A stretch of 64,000 nucleotides of DNA, taken from Chenopodium formosanum (taxonomy: Eukaryota > Streptophyta > Magnoliopsida > Caryophyllales > Amaranthaceae). A program made the translations under genes and the position numbers. The notes under the pieces were generated by a model that worked only from the letters and a program-made list of their open reading frames with translations, ran no database searches and was not told the origin of the DNA. The stretch spans positions 37,054,228 through 37,118,227 of the forward strand of contig CM044871.1 in assembly GCA_024500155.1 (NCBI GenBank), read 5' to 3'. Below, piece after piece: positions 23,193 through 35,099 of this stretch (positions are counted from its first letter, which is position 1; every line of letters begins with the position of its first letter).

Positions 23193-25196
23193 CTAAGGCA
23201 GTAAAAACAAACATTCTTCAAAGTTAAAAATATTTAAGGTGGCGCAGCACCATTGAAACTTATTTTCGCCCATGTTATCAGCAAGGACCACCTCCTCAGC
23301 AACAGACTTCGTACTCTCTAGGACGTCCTTGACCTCATTGTTATGGGGAGAGTTCACTTCCTCATCAGCAAAGCTCAGCAACAATGAGCCAGGAGCAGTA
23401 CTCCCTTCAGGAAATGCCTTCTCAAAGACGGCCTTATCAGCATCATAATCCCAAGCCTCATGCTTTCCTTGCTGAAACTCCTCCATCATTTCAAGACGAG
23501 CTTTTCCAAAGTAATACGCTGCAGCATCAACAACCTCGTTCCAAGCCTCCTTCAAGGTGCTCTTTAGCCCATCACGTTCAACAATGCATTCCCTATGCTT
23601 AGTCCGTTCAGCCTTCAGAGCATCAGTAGCAGCCTTGTATTTGTCAGAAAGGGCATCACATTCCTTCTTCATAGCCTCATACACCCGAGTAAACTCTAAC
23701 ACTTTGCCCAGTACGCCAAGACAAGATTGAAGGCTCTGCAAAGTACGTAATCAAGTAAGAGAAACGTAATTCAGTAATGTCATTTTTATTTAAATTTTTT
23801 TGGGAATATACCACACATGGAAAGACTGCACAGCAGCCTCTTGAGAAAGGTCAGCAAAAGTCTGCGAGGACTAACGATCCTTGAAGGACGGAAACAGCAA
23901 AGTATCCACATGTGGAGCCAGGGAATCAAAAGAGAAATCAGCAGCATCAACATCAATAGGCATCTCCAGCTTCCTCTTGAGGTTAGTGCGAGGTGCGAGG
24001 TGGAGGTGGAGGAGGACCGCTCTTTGGAACAACCATCTTGAGAGGAGCGCTCTCTGAAGTTTGAGGAGAAGAACGAGATTTAAGGCGACCTAAGAGAGAG
24101 GACGAGCTAAGAAGGTCATGAGACCTTAGTGACCTCGAAGTATCTACAAGGAACATGGCAGGATTCAAAAAGGAATACAGCAGATAACACGACAGCATAC
24201 TCAGCAGGGTACATAACCAACTCAGAAATGACACACAAACTGGAAACCAACAAAACTTATAACAAAGGCAAAACAAAATTGCAGCAACCGAATACATCTG
24301 CAAGGATTGACACAACAATAAACATTACAAGCACAACAGAAAGGAAGAAAAACAAACCTTGAGACATAGTTGGAGAAACTTTCTGCTCAGAATCAGAATC
24401 GTCTAAAGACTTGATCTGAATAACCGCTTCAGGCTGCGTCAATCTGATGAAGGATCTCTCGTCTGCACTCAACTCGTACAACTTGTCTATTAGGGACGGT
24501 GACTGAAAACGCTGCTTCAATTTACTCACTGCAACCATCAAGAAAATAAGCCCAAATCAACAAAGAAGGAAAGCAAAACACAGGAAAATAAGAAAACAGA
24601 ATACCTTCAGCCTCAACGGTGTCAATAAAAAAATCACAATCATCACCCAACGAATCAATCCTCACAAAGAAGAACTTGTGATACCACTTCTTGTCAAACG
24701 CCTTCTCCAAGTCAGTCACTAAAGGACCAACACCATCTTTCAAACGAAGACCAACCCGACCCTTACCACTGGTCCTAATAGTATAAGGATAACATAAATC
24801 CCTCACATCAAGTTATATACCCAATTTCGCACTCAGAAAATCCAAAATTCTCAAAACCCTCCAAGTTTGGGGCAATAACTGACAAGGTGAAACCCTAACC
24901 TTAGATAGAAATTGACGAACAAGAGAAGAAAAAGGGAAAGTATGCCCAATTACAAAGGGGTACTCGAAGAAGCACACCCAACCAGGGGCAGTCCTGTCAG
25001 CCCTCTCCCCAGAAGACGGGATTTTCACCACAACCCCATCAGGAAATCGAGCAACAGCAACGATATTCTGAACTTCCTCCTTCGTTACAGTAGAAGGATA
25101 AACATCTTTAGCAGGGAAGACGTTTTGCGCGACCAAAGTCGGCTTCTTCACACCCTCATCCACCCCAGCAAACACCACTCTTACAGGATCATCCAT
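23193..25196 (-). pseudogene. Antisense accessory gene of B: Transposase_28-like protein, four exons
   Basis: Exons (minus): 25196-24605, 24528-24358, 24143-23812 and 23735-23193, joined by GT...AG introns. Exon 1 holds the domain called 'putative gypsy type transposon' (PF04195), with WVCFFEYPFVIGHTFPFSSL and LPQTWRVLRILDFL. Exon 2 begins with LKQRF. Exon 3 has a proline run and a frameshift near 24000. Exon 4 is strongly charged and probably a coiled coil (ECDALSDKYKAATDALKAER). Only two stops are seen: TAA at 24813 and TAG near 23870, in exon 3. Transcribed towards pol and opposite to it, as known for accessory ORFs of Tat elements; its function is unknown. Confidence 0.75.
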
Positions 25197-25478
25197 CACA
25201 AAACAAAAGAGAAAGCAACGAAGTGAAGAAAAAAAGAAAACAGAGAAGAGAGAGAAAATACCTGATGAAAATCGAAATTGGGGCAAAGAGTAAAGTGATT
25301 AAACAAGAGCCAACACACCTAATAAATACTGAAGAAAGAAATAAACCGCCCTCCATGGTTACCGAGGAAATTGCCTTAAAACTGCCACCACGTTCCGTAT
25401 TTTTGTTAACCGTTGAAATAATTTGAAAATCCTTATAACGACTTCTTTAGGTAATTTTCACTACCAATACTTGAAAAT

Positions 25479-25494
25479 AAAAATTAGGGGCAAT
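25479..25494 (+). promoter_or_regulatory. Polypurine tract of element B
   Basis: AAAATTAGGGGCAAT stands directly before the LTR start TGTTGGGCCCG. This is the usual primer for plus-strand DNA synthesis. Confidence 0.75.
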
Positions 25495-26035
25495 TGTTGG
25501 GCCCGTATTAACATACGATCCAGTATACTTAGGGCACCAATCTAAGATCAAGGATTCAGCAAAATAAGCAAGAACGACTTGATTGGAGTAAACAAGGAAA
25601 GCAGCATCAAGAGTATCAATCAAGAAGATACTTGCCAAAGATACACCTACAGAACAGGGAACAAAATAAATCAAGAGGATTTTCTACATTGCAAATATAT
25701 TCTGAATATCTATGTAAACCCTAGGGATTCCTAGGTATAAATAAGAAGAATAAGGCATTATAACACTCATGTACGCTCACATATAATTCAATATAAACAA
25801 TTTGCTCTACTTTTATCTATAGAACTACGTCCCTACTGAACAAGGAGGCTTGTCCTTACTCAGTATTGTATCTCTAAATTCATCTTCTTGATCTTATTGA
25901 ATATTTACTACTTATTAATTATTTATTGCTTTATTACCGTTCGTATTTACTTTATATATTATTGGTGGAATGATTATTATTACCCCTCAAAACCTAGCAA
26001 ATTGTTAGATGTCCTAGCTGAGATTTGCCTAAACA
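25495..26035 (+). repeat. 3' LTR of element B (541 bp)
   Basis: Starts TGTTGGGCCC and ends gatttgcctaaaca, matching the end of the element C LTR (gatttgtcctaaaca). A TATAAATA box stands at 25736-25743. The base step into flanking DNA is gttgg, the likely target duplication; its partner is off the window. Confidence 0.8.
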
Positions 26036-26910
26036 GTTGGGGTTTGGTAGTTTTTTTTTTTTTAATTTTTGTTTTTATTTTTCTTTTCTTTTTTTTCAAA
26101 ATTTTTTTTTGGACCTATCAAGTGTTGACACATGTCTAGGTAACTTGCTACATCAGGTTGGATGATCAATTGGGTGCATTATAAATTAATACCCCCTAAA
26201 GTTAGGAGTGATAGATAATAAACGAAAGTTGGGATTAATTTGGGCGAACGAGGCAAAGTTCAGATTAATGGGAGCAATTTTTCCTAAAAAAAAAGAGTAT
26301 GATACAAAAAAAAATATTATTCTAAAAAAAAGAGAAAATAATGAATGATAAAACCGAGAAAATGACTTAATTATTTCTTGGATTTTACATTCGGAGGCCA
26401 TCATTCTTTTTAAGCAAATAGTAAAATATTATCCTTTAAAGATAAGCAATATGAGTATCATAATTAAAAAAAAAAAAAATATTGATCTCTATTGTAATCT
26501 AAATGATCAACGAATACTATAGTATATTTGATCATTTTAAGGAGTATGTTCGGGTTGATTAATATTCCTGAAATTTTATGAGCATTTTCAATCCAACTTT
26601 CTTGACTTTCTCTTCTACCTTTTTCGAAAATAATTCATTTAAAGTAAAATCCTTAGATGATTACCTTGTTGCAGTCAACACAAATTATGACATTCCATTA
26701 ATGATTGTTCGTAAATTTTTTGACATTCTTCATCAACAAACTTGCTTAAAGTGAATTCGTATTACAAGGTTTAAAAAAAAGAAATAAAACAATCATTTTG
26801 ACTTTGGTTCTTTGTTTGAATGCTTGGCAGAAAAGGTTTAAGTGAACGCGCTCAATTTCTCGTGATACACATTACTAAATCATCTTTCACATTCGCATAC
26901 TAGTCCAATC
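26036..26910. other. AT-rich flank of B / upstream region of the gag-only element D
   Basis: Contains a T-rich tract (26050-26110) and a stretch with gggattaatttgggcgaacgag (26230). No LTR or primer site could be recognised, so the 5' end of D is unknown. B may have been inserted in D's leader. Confidence 0.35.
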
Positions 26911-27699
26911 ATGGGTGACAAAGCAGCATTGGAGAAACTTAGAGAGGAACTCCAAAACCTAATGGCCCTACGAGAAGAAGAAGCCAAGATGAAGGCTCAT
27001 AAAAAAGCAAAAAAGGCTAAAACAAAAGAAGAAAAAGAAAAAGAAAACATTCTGCAAGAAAAAGCAAGAGCCGAAAGAGTAGAGGCCTTGGAGAAACTTT
27101 TCCTTCGAGCTATCTCAGGAAATAAGTACTTCAATTATGAGCTTACACCACAACTTAGTGGCAAGACTCCCCCAGAAAAGTTCTTGACTGCGGATTTGCC
27201 AACCTTTAAGGTTACAGACAATCCTAGAACTCACTTAATGAGCTTTATTGGAATTATAGCATTGAAAGGGGTTGAGCCAAGCCTATATGCATGTAATTTT
27301 CCTCTTTCATTGGACTCAAATGCTAGATCATGGTTTTATAACCTCGATGGAAAACAAACTTTCACTTGGAGTGACGTTGTAAAAGCGTTTTTAACCCAAT
27401 ATGGAGATAACATCGAGCTCACAACTACCTTGCGCGATCTCGAATTGCTTAAGCAAGGGGAAGAAGAAGGCTTCATTGACTTCTTTTCTAGGTGGCGATC
27501 AAAGGTTTCTCTTATTCCACAAAGACCTTTGGATCATGAACTTGTCCCAAAGTTCATAGACAATATGTCTCCACCATACAAGTGCCATTTACAATATCTT
27601 GGTTTAGACACATTTCAAAACCTCTATACTGTGGGAATATTAATTGAAAGGGACTTGATAAATGAAACCATGAATCATATAGATGGACTTGATTTTTAG
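26911..27699 (+). CDS. Element D gag protein, intact 262 aa, no pol
   Basis: The only long retroelement frame in the window without a premature stop. It starts with a Lys/Glu-rich coiled-coil region (residues 1-60) and continues with a gag domain (FKVTDNPRTHLMSFIGIIALKG, NARSWFYNLDG, LELLKQGEEEGFIDFFSRW). The layout parallels the gag of element A (PTDNP..HLKAFSATMALKG, ILKQKENEGF), so it belongs to the Ogre/Tat group. No zinc knuckle, protease or RT follows. Such gag-only elements are known to be mobilised by pol of relatives; which partner this one uses is unknown. Confidence 0.75.
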   Translation: MGDKAALEKLREELQNLMALREEEAKMKAHKKAKKAKTKEEKEKENILQEKARAERVEALEKLFLRAISGNKYFNYELTPQLSGKTPPEKFLTADLPTFKVTDNPRTHLMSFIGIIALKGVEPSLYACNFPLSLDSNARSWFYNLDGKQTFTWSDVVKAFLTQYGDNIELTTTLRDLELLKQGEEEGFIDFFSRWRSKVSLIPQRPLDHELVPKFIDNMSPPYKCHLQYLGLDTFQNLYTVGILIERDLINETMNHIDGLDF

Positions 27700-29400
27700 A
27701 GAGGATTTCACCTACGTCGAAAACGGACAAAGCTCGAAGACGCAATCTCAAGAAGTTGTCAACAATTCAAGATGTAGCACCCTAGGTCTTGTTTTGTTTC
27801 TTTACTTTGTTTTATGATAGACTAAGGGATTCATGCTGTCGAATCTACTTATTTTGTACTCTCATTAATTAATGAATACAAAATATATTTTCAAGTACGT
27901 CTATCATGTTCACATTTCAATCTCTTTATTGTTATTGACTTGAATGAAATAAAATGTAAACATATAAACAGGCAATATCAAAAGGCACACATACTTAACA
28001 CTTTAAGAATCTTGATGAGCTTTGGATTACAAGATGTAATGAATGAAAAGGGGCCTATCTTAGGCTCACAAAGAAAGGATATGATGATTTCACCAACACA
28101 GGAGGCAACTTGAAACTCCATAAATATAATCCTATGTTCTTAACCTTAGAAAAATTCCATCTTTTTGGTAGCCCTTTTGAGTCTCGTCAATTGAGCCTTA
28201 GTTATTCAACCTACATTATTCCATACCTTGGGATGGGAATGGTGCGAAGATACAAATAGGAAATTAGGGGAAAAAAACATAAGAGGGGGACACAAAGTTA
28301 GTCTAAACCCAAAAGGAAAGATCAAATGCAAAAGAATAAAGAAAAAAAATTCGTTCTAAACCCAAAACAAAACTTGTCAAAAAAAAAAAAAAAAGAGAGA
28401 GAGAAAAAAAAAAGAGAGAGAGAGAGAGAGGACAAGGAAAAGGCACCTAATGTAGGATGTTGCCACACAAAGCATAAAGGTTTCAGTTTAATAAGCACTA
28501 AAAGTAAGGGATTATGGGAGTATACTTGAGCCTGTCCATTCTACATAACCCCAAGCCTAACTACGTTACAACATTGGAAGGCCCTCCTTGAGGTAGACCA
28601 TAACCATGTACCAAAATCATCATTCCATGAAAATATGGCCAATCCTAGGCCTTTGCATATATGGACCTACTATTGTATAGTCATGCCCATATATAAAATG
28701 CGTGAAGTGTTGAGTTATGATTACAAAATCATATAAAAAAATCAAATGATTTGGATGATTTGATAGCCAATGGCTTGATGACACCATTTTAGTAAAACAT
28801 TTGAATCAAATTAAATTTGATGTTTTCCATATCTTTTGCCAAGAAAAATGAGATGACTATCACTCTAAAAAAAAACAATCATCTTATTTTCTTTTAATAA
28901 TAGGGCTATTTATTACCAAGGTAATTCAAGTTCTATATACATTTCCTTGAAATAGAAAAAACTAATGCAATAAATTGATTACATATATCGACAGCCTCGA
29001 CGTCAACTCTAGATGTCTTTTACAACTATTGAGAATTGGTCTTCTTACTTATATGTCCGCCTACGTAGAATATCTCCATCTTCTCTAAGCGAAGAACAGT
29101 GATTGAACATGATATCTACATGAAAAAATGATCGTCATCGCTATCACACGTATTAATGTATACCTCACTGCCAAGTCATCACGATGATTCAAATATTAAG
29201 TCAATAATCCATGCTTTTCTGAAACATATCTAATTTTCTTTCTTTATGCTTCTATGGGAAAGTTGGATTCCTCTTCCTTTTTATACAAATCCGTTTTTTT
29301 TGTTCATTTCTTTTTTAGGGGGTAAGTCGGGATGATTCCTCCCATTTGGCAACTAAAATACTAAAAAAAAATAGTATAATTTTTAGCTCTTTGCTTCAAA

Positions 29401-31655
29401 CTGGGGGCTAAAAAGCCAGGGCATCCCCACTTCTCTCTATTTACAGATTTGAACACGCTATTTATGCAACAAAATTAATGTCATGCAAAGCTTATTACGA
29501 ACCATCTTAATAACTTTAAATGACAAAGGGAAGAATACCACTTCCTATTATTTGACCAAGATAATTAATTATGTTACTTGATCAAACAATTCATGATAAA
29601 CATATATATGCAATATTCCACAAACTAAAAATACAAACCTTGGTGCTTCAAATAAACATGAGAATTATCCCCTAGCATGTGTATACATGAATTGCAAAAG
29701 CCACCTAAGGTTACACTTGGGGGCTACAAAAATATAGGTCTCACCTCAACTTTCATTTTGAAAAGAGACCATATTCTGGAAAGTGATTCGAATGAGTTTA
29801 TAAATTATTCTAACACTCCATCAAACATAAGTTTGGTAAATATTCATTTTCAAACTACGACACTTTTTAATTGGAAGAACTTCACTTTCAATTATCAAAG
29901 TATGACAATGATGACAAACACTAAAAAGGGAGAGATGACAAAATTAGATATACAAAATTTTGCTCACATTTTCATATCTTTGTTGAAATAAGTTGCAAAT
30001 TACAACTTACCTTCATCAATCTTGGACAAAAAAGTCACACTCAATTACGAGCTAGACTTTTCTTTCCATTTTGGGTCCAGTTTTGAAAATAATATGATTA
30101 TGTATTTTGCCTACTAGAAAAAGTTGCTTTTCAAAACAAACTTTCATTGGAGCCTTTTTAAATTTTAAATTCTAGTTCGAAACAACTTGTTTCTAATAAA
30201 AATAGTATTCAAAATTTCCTTTCTAAAACTTTGTTTTCTTAAATAAATAAATTTTCAGATTCTCCATAACCGTTTGGATAATACATGTATATACATAAAT
30301 ATTTCCAAAAGGAATGAATTAAGATTCGACTTCTTTTTTATTCGAACTTGTTCTCGCTTAGTTCTCCCACGAATATTGGCTAAGGGATGGTAAATGAACC
30401 ACCTACAAGACCAAAATCAAAGATTCATAACAACAAAGAAAATATTTGATATTCTAAATCAACTTTGAGAATAAAATCACCGTAATGATCTTTACAAAGG
30501 TCTAGACATTAGGTAAGATTACTAAACCTTGAACACAATTGTTTTTTTTTTTTTGTAAAAAAGCAAAGAACTAACTTGCTTTTTTGAACATGAATTTAAC
30601 TAAAATGCAAAAGGCATGTCATTATCCTAAATATCTCAAAAAACAAAAATAGGATATATACATAGGTCCATCCCAATATAATAATTATATGGATGGCTTA
30701 AACAATAGCAAGTCATTAGAACTACCCCAAAATGGGGGCTCCAAGACTTGTTAAATAGCAAGAATGCGCATAACCCGGCACATGGGGGCTCCAATACCAA
30801 CAAATAAACAAATTGAGATATTCATGCCATTCGAGCTACTTTCGAGAATCGCCTAAACTACAAAGGGATTACGTAGATTTGAGCCTTACAATTATCAAAC
30901 GTATCACAATGATTTAATAATCATGTTGTTCCTTTGAAAACTAAGTTTGCAACTAACTTGGCCATTAAACATGTTACATACTCAAGCCATTTTCAAGTTC
31001 AACTTCAGAAACTAATCTTAGTGCATAATTGTTGTTCCAATACTTCACTTTACTCTAGAGATTAGAGAGTATGACTAGTATAGAGCAAAAGAAACAAAAT
31101 CATTATGCATAAAACATACTTGCTCATACGAAAGTTTAGTACTCAATCATTCATCATGAAAATTGTATCGAGACACATTATTTCATGAGTTAGAATGTAA
31201 ACAAAAGACTCTTAAATTCTAAACTAAAGAGTCTTCATTTCAAGTTATTCTCCATTGTTGCACACATTGGAATTTCGCAAGGAGGATAACATCTACTTTT
31301 TTTTTTTTAGCTTCAAAACAGTGAATAAATTTGAACTCAAAAGAAAGAATTCAAAAGTAGCAAGAATAGACAAAAAAAAAAAAAATTCAACAACATTTTA
31401 TTTTTCCTCTTACTTGTTCTAATGAATAACAAATATTACTAGACTTAGAAAATTTCTTTTAATGGAAAAAAACGATTTAAACACACTAGTTTAATCGTTT
31501 CCAAGATTCTAGTTGTTATCATAATAAGACGAAATACATGATTTCTAGACCCATTTCAAGCAACATGAAAGGGTCTAATTATTAAAAACAAAAAAGTCAT
31601 CGAAGTCACCCAACATTGGGGGCTACAATATTCGATAATATAAAATGGGGGCTCA
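29401..31655 (+). repeat. Reiterated polypurine-like motif TGGGGGCT
   Basis: Copies at 29402 (aaactgggggcta), 29718, 30733, 30783, 31617 and 31646. All are on the same strand and set in AT-rich DNA. The motif equals the polypurine tract of element C (aactgggggctat at 51811). Confidence 0.7.
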
Positions 31656-32419
31656 AAAGCCCGAAGTATAGCCAAACTACTCTAGTTCGATGATGTCTTC
31701 AAGAATTCCCTAAACTAATTAGTTTTGTGCAAATCTTGAGATCACAGTTTTATAAGTGAATAATAATAACCGTCGGTTATTTTTATCATTGATAAAACCA
31801 ATTTTGAAACTTATGCATGAAAAAATAAACATGAGTCGCAAGAACAAATTCATGCTATTATAAAAGTTCAAAATTTCATTTATAATTTTAATGCATAATT
31901 GTTGTTCTAAACACTTCAATTTACATTAAAATTAACAGGTATAGTCTATGTGAGCATAACAAAAGAGAAATAAAGTTCAAGCACAAAGTCAAAATTAGAA
32001 CAAAAAAAACCCATATATGCTTGACATGCTCATATAGGATCAATACTTTATCACTTCACATGAAATTTGTTGCAATATGTTGCTTAAACATGTCACAATG
32101 ACAAACAAACAAATTCATGAAAACAAGTCGAATAAAAAACCCCCAAATTCAAAATTTTGGGTTAAACGGTTTGAAAATTGCCCAAATTCAGCAAAGAATA
32201 AATGAATTATGGCAAATATGAATTAAGAGCGTGATCTACTTCCCTTAGCTTCGAAAATCGCAAAAAAAAAGCTTTCTAGAGATAGAAAGGTTTGAAAATG
32301 GCGAAAAGGGAGGCGAGAGAATGCAAAATGAAAATCGCGTTCAGCGATTTCTTTTTGCTAAATTAAATGTTGTGCGCAACTGAATTAGTTGCGAATGACA
32401 TACCAGCACAACTCAGAAC

Positions 32420-32495
32420 AATGCGCGCGCCTGGTCATCACGACCCTTTGAGTTGCGCGCGCCTGGCCAGCACGACCCTTTGAGTTGCGCGCGGA
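32420..32495. repeat. 31-bp GC-rich tandem repeat
   Basis: Two and a half copies built on ttgcgcgcgcctgg...cacgaccctttgag, with tgcgcgcg at 32422, 32454 and 32485. GC-rich islands of similar wording recur at 34025-34213. The surrounding DNA is AT-rich. Confidence 0.75.
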
Positions 32496-33756
32496 TACTA
32501 GACACTAAAATGACCGAAATCTTGATTTTGATCTGTTTGATCATTTTTCAACGGTTTTTGTTCGTCATTAGACGTAATGGCGTGCAAATTATCAAAATCT
32601 TTTAAATTGCTTTGCATTCGGTAGTTTATTTCCTTCTTTGTTAGTTTTTTCCATTATATTGCTTGCACACCGTGCTTTGTGCCTTCCCCAAGCATATGTT
32701 TTGATCGTTATTCGTAACTGTGCCTTAAGACGTTCCGTGGTGGTGCTTTACGTAAAAGCACCCATAGACAGGTTTGTCATTTTACTGTACTGACGTTACA
32801 AATGTCTGAGTTTTCTTCTTTTTTCACGTTCGAAGCAAAAAGGAAGGCGTTTTCATGCAGCGTAAAAGTGCAAATGGCGTATCGTACGGCGCAAAATTGT
32901 ACGACGTAGATGTTGCGTAAAATTTCACTCAGCCCGAGCTTTGCGAGATCTACCTCTCCGGACTTAAAGGTAGATAATTACTATAGGCGTTAGCTCAACG
33001 AGTCGACAGGCACGCCGAACCTTCTAGAATAGGCACTTCTTAAATGGATACGGTAATTAGTGCGCTTACTAACTTACCGGACAGTTAGGGTGTCGAATCC
33101 ACCCCCTGTATAAAGAAGCGACGAGACGATGTCGCGCCCATGTAGTCACGTGCCCCCAGTCCTGAGACACGTGTACTCCTCTTGTGGACAAAACTGATGA
33201 GAGAGTTGCTGACTTTCCTCCCTCTCACTGAATTTGGATATATGCCTCCATTCCTAAGACATGTATTTCTATCTTGTGGACTTCTGGCTCGATTACCGGA
33301 CCCGACTCGACTACCGTACCATTTCGGCTCGAATACCGAAAACCCCTTTTTCATCTTTTACTTTGTTAAAATCAGGCTAAAGTTTCAATGACATATCGAG
33401 GGACTTTAGACAAACGATGACACGATTGAGATGAAGTCCTCCTCTTTTATCCTTTTAAAACCGATCTCTTCTCATGACATAACATCACTCAGAATACTTT
33501 TACTTGTATAAGCGTTCTACCATTGCAAAGGATCAATCTAGATTCTTTAGCGTGTTAAGACTAGGAAGGACATTTTCTAGCCTTAATAGCTACTTGTTTC
33601 AAACACTTAGCGAACCAAGTATTGTTTCGACATCCTTAAACATTACTGAAAGATTCTCAATCCTTAGAGAACTTCGCAGAATGATGAATCTCGGATTTAT
33701 TTCCTTGACTACTTTGATCATCGTCTATTCTAGACTCAATCAAAGTGGGGGTTAAC

Positions 33757-34900
33757 TATAGACATCTACTTTTGCCTCATGTCCCGACAGGAAGTGCAAT
33801 GACGATAAATAAAATCATCTTCGTGTTGGGTTGAAGGGAAGAATGCTTATGGATAACTGGTTAAGCCACAAAACACAAAAGACTAGCTCGAGTTAAAGAA
33901 AAAAGCCAAAACAGAGGTCTAATTAACTAAACTCGATCATAATTAGGCTTAAGCCCGTGCTTAAACCTTAATAATGACGGATTTAGGAGCGCCTAGGTTA
34001 AAACATAGTGCTACCGCAGAAAAAGACGCGCGCATCTCACAAAGTTGCGTTGGGTGTCGCGCACTGCGGAAGATTCAGAATTATTCGGAATAATACGGAA
34101 AATATAAAATCGAATCTTACCATAAAGCCGCGCGCAAGACAATTATTTGAGCTGCACATAGCAGCGCAACTCTATAACTTGTGTTAGGATGCCGCGCGCG
34201 ACACCTGCTGCGGAAGAATGCTTAAAACCCTAAACATAATCATTCCCTATAAATACAAGCATAAACCTAGGCTTCAATAGGACAGAAATTAACCTAAAAC
34301 TCTGGCGAAATAACTTGTGAACCTGTGCAACCTAGCCCTCTTGTCCTAAACACTCACCCTTTCGATACTTTGTTACTACGGTGGAGGTTCCCCAACAAGA
34401 AGGAGTCCATAAGTGTTCTAAACGGAGATCTAGCAAAGAGAAGTAGTAAATTCCCGAGCACTTAGTTAAATCACCTTTATTTTCTTGTTTAAAAGGACTT
34501 TATTAATTAATTAGTGTTGTTTGATCACCTTTAAAATAATTAATTAATCAATTCCACATGGTATCTTGTGTTAAATAAAGATTAGAATTGAATTAAACAA
34601 TTGTTGGTTGATCACTTAAGCCAAAGGCAAATCTTGTTTATTTTCTTGTCCTTTTCACGAATTTAATTAAATAAGAATAATGACATTACGATGTAATTCC
34701 TACGTGAATTAATATTTGTAAATAAAATCAACTAACATAGTTTTAGGTATCACGTTGTATATATTTTTTGGTGATGAAACTGTAAAAAAGGAAGAGCTAG
34801 TAGAGGGCGTACTAGGGCTAGGATGACGATTCCCCTCTAAAAGGAACGTTATCTTAGTACCCTCGCTCCCGAACTCATTTTTGGTTTATAGACCAATTTG
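33757..34900 (+). repeat. Probable 3' LTR of element D, right edge unresolved
   Basis: A polypurine-like aaagtgggggttaac stands before tatagacatctac, which looks like a TGTAGACA-type LTR start with one change. Inside are a GC-rich inverted-repeat cluster (34025-34213) and, 35 bp later, a TATA box (TATAAATA, 34248-34255). No second copy is in the window, so the end cannot be set. Confidence 0.4.
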
Positions 34901-35099
34901 GGCATGGGTAAACTTATGATTCGTGCTAATTATTCCATGAACTCCACATGGAAGAAAGGCATGAACGAGGTTTATGAGTTTTTCCTAAAACACAAAGTAG
35001 AGAAATATTAAAAAATTCATCTAAAGAAAAAGGGATAAAGAGACATATAAACAATGAAAATTCATCCTAAAAGAGGCCAAATGAGTGCCATAAATGACA

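Larger units (their letters stand above)
17556..26035 (+). mobile_element. Element B: Tat-lineage Ty3-gypsy retrotransposon, 5' part cut off by A
   Basis: Order: gag (from inside the gene), protease, RT, RNase H, integrase, an A-rich spacer with a minisatellite, a four-exon antisense gene, polypurine tract and 3' LTR (25495-26035). The 5' LTR and gag start must lie left of element A, off the window. Antisense accessory genes between pol and the 3' LTR are known in Tat elements. The gag is closely related to that of the short element C at 48475. Confidence 0.85.
27700..33756 (+). other. Long non-coding tail of element D
   Basis: About 6 kb, AT-rich, without a credible gene. Open frames at 28326, 29677 and 31719 are low-complexity. 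Features inside are a GA-rich tract (28380-28440), six or more copies of a TGGGGGCT polypurine-like motif (29401-31655), a 31-bp tandem repeat (32420-32495) and a segment (28180-28240) resembling 63030-63120. Assignment to D is by position only. Confidence 0.4.

Noticed and set aside
29677..29991. 104-codon plus-strand frame in the tail of D
   Set aside because: AT-driven composition, no recognisable domain, and no retroelement gene expected there.
33085..33755. Possible small genes between the D tail and the D LTR
   Set aside because: Three short frames on both strands overlap each other without domain, splice or promoter support.
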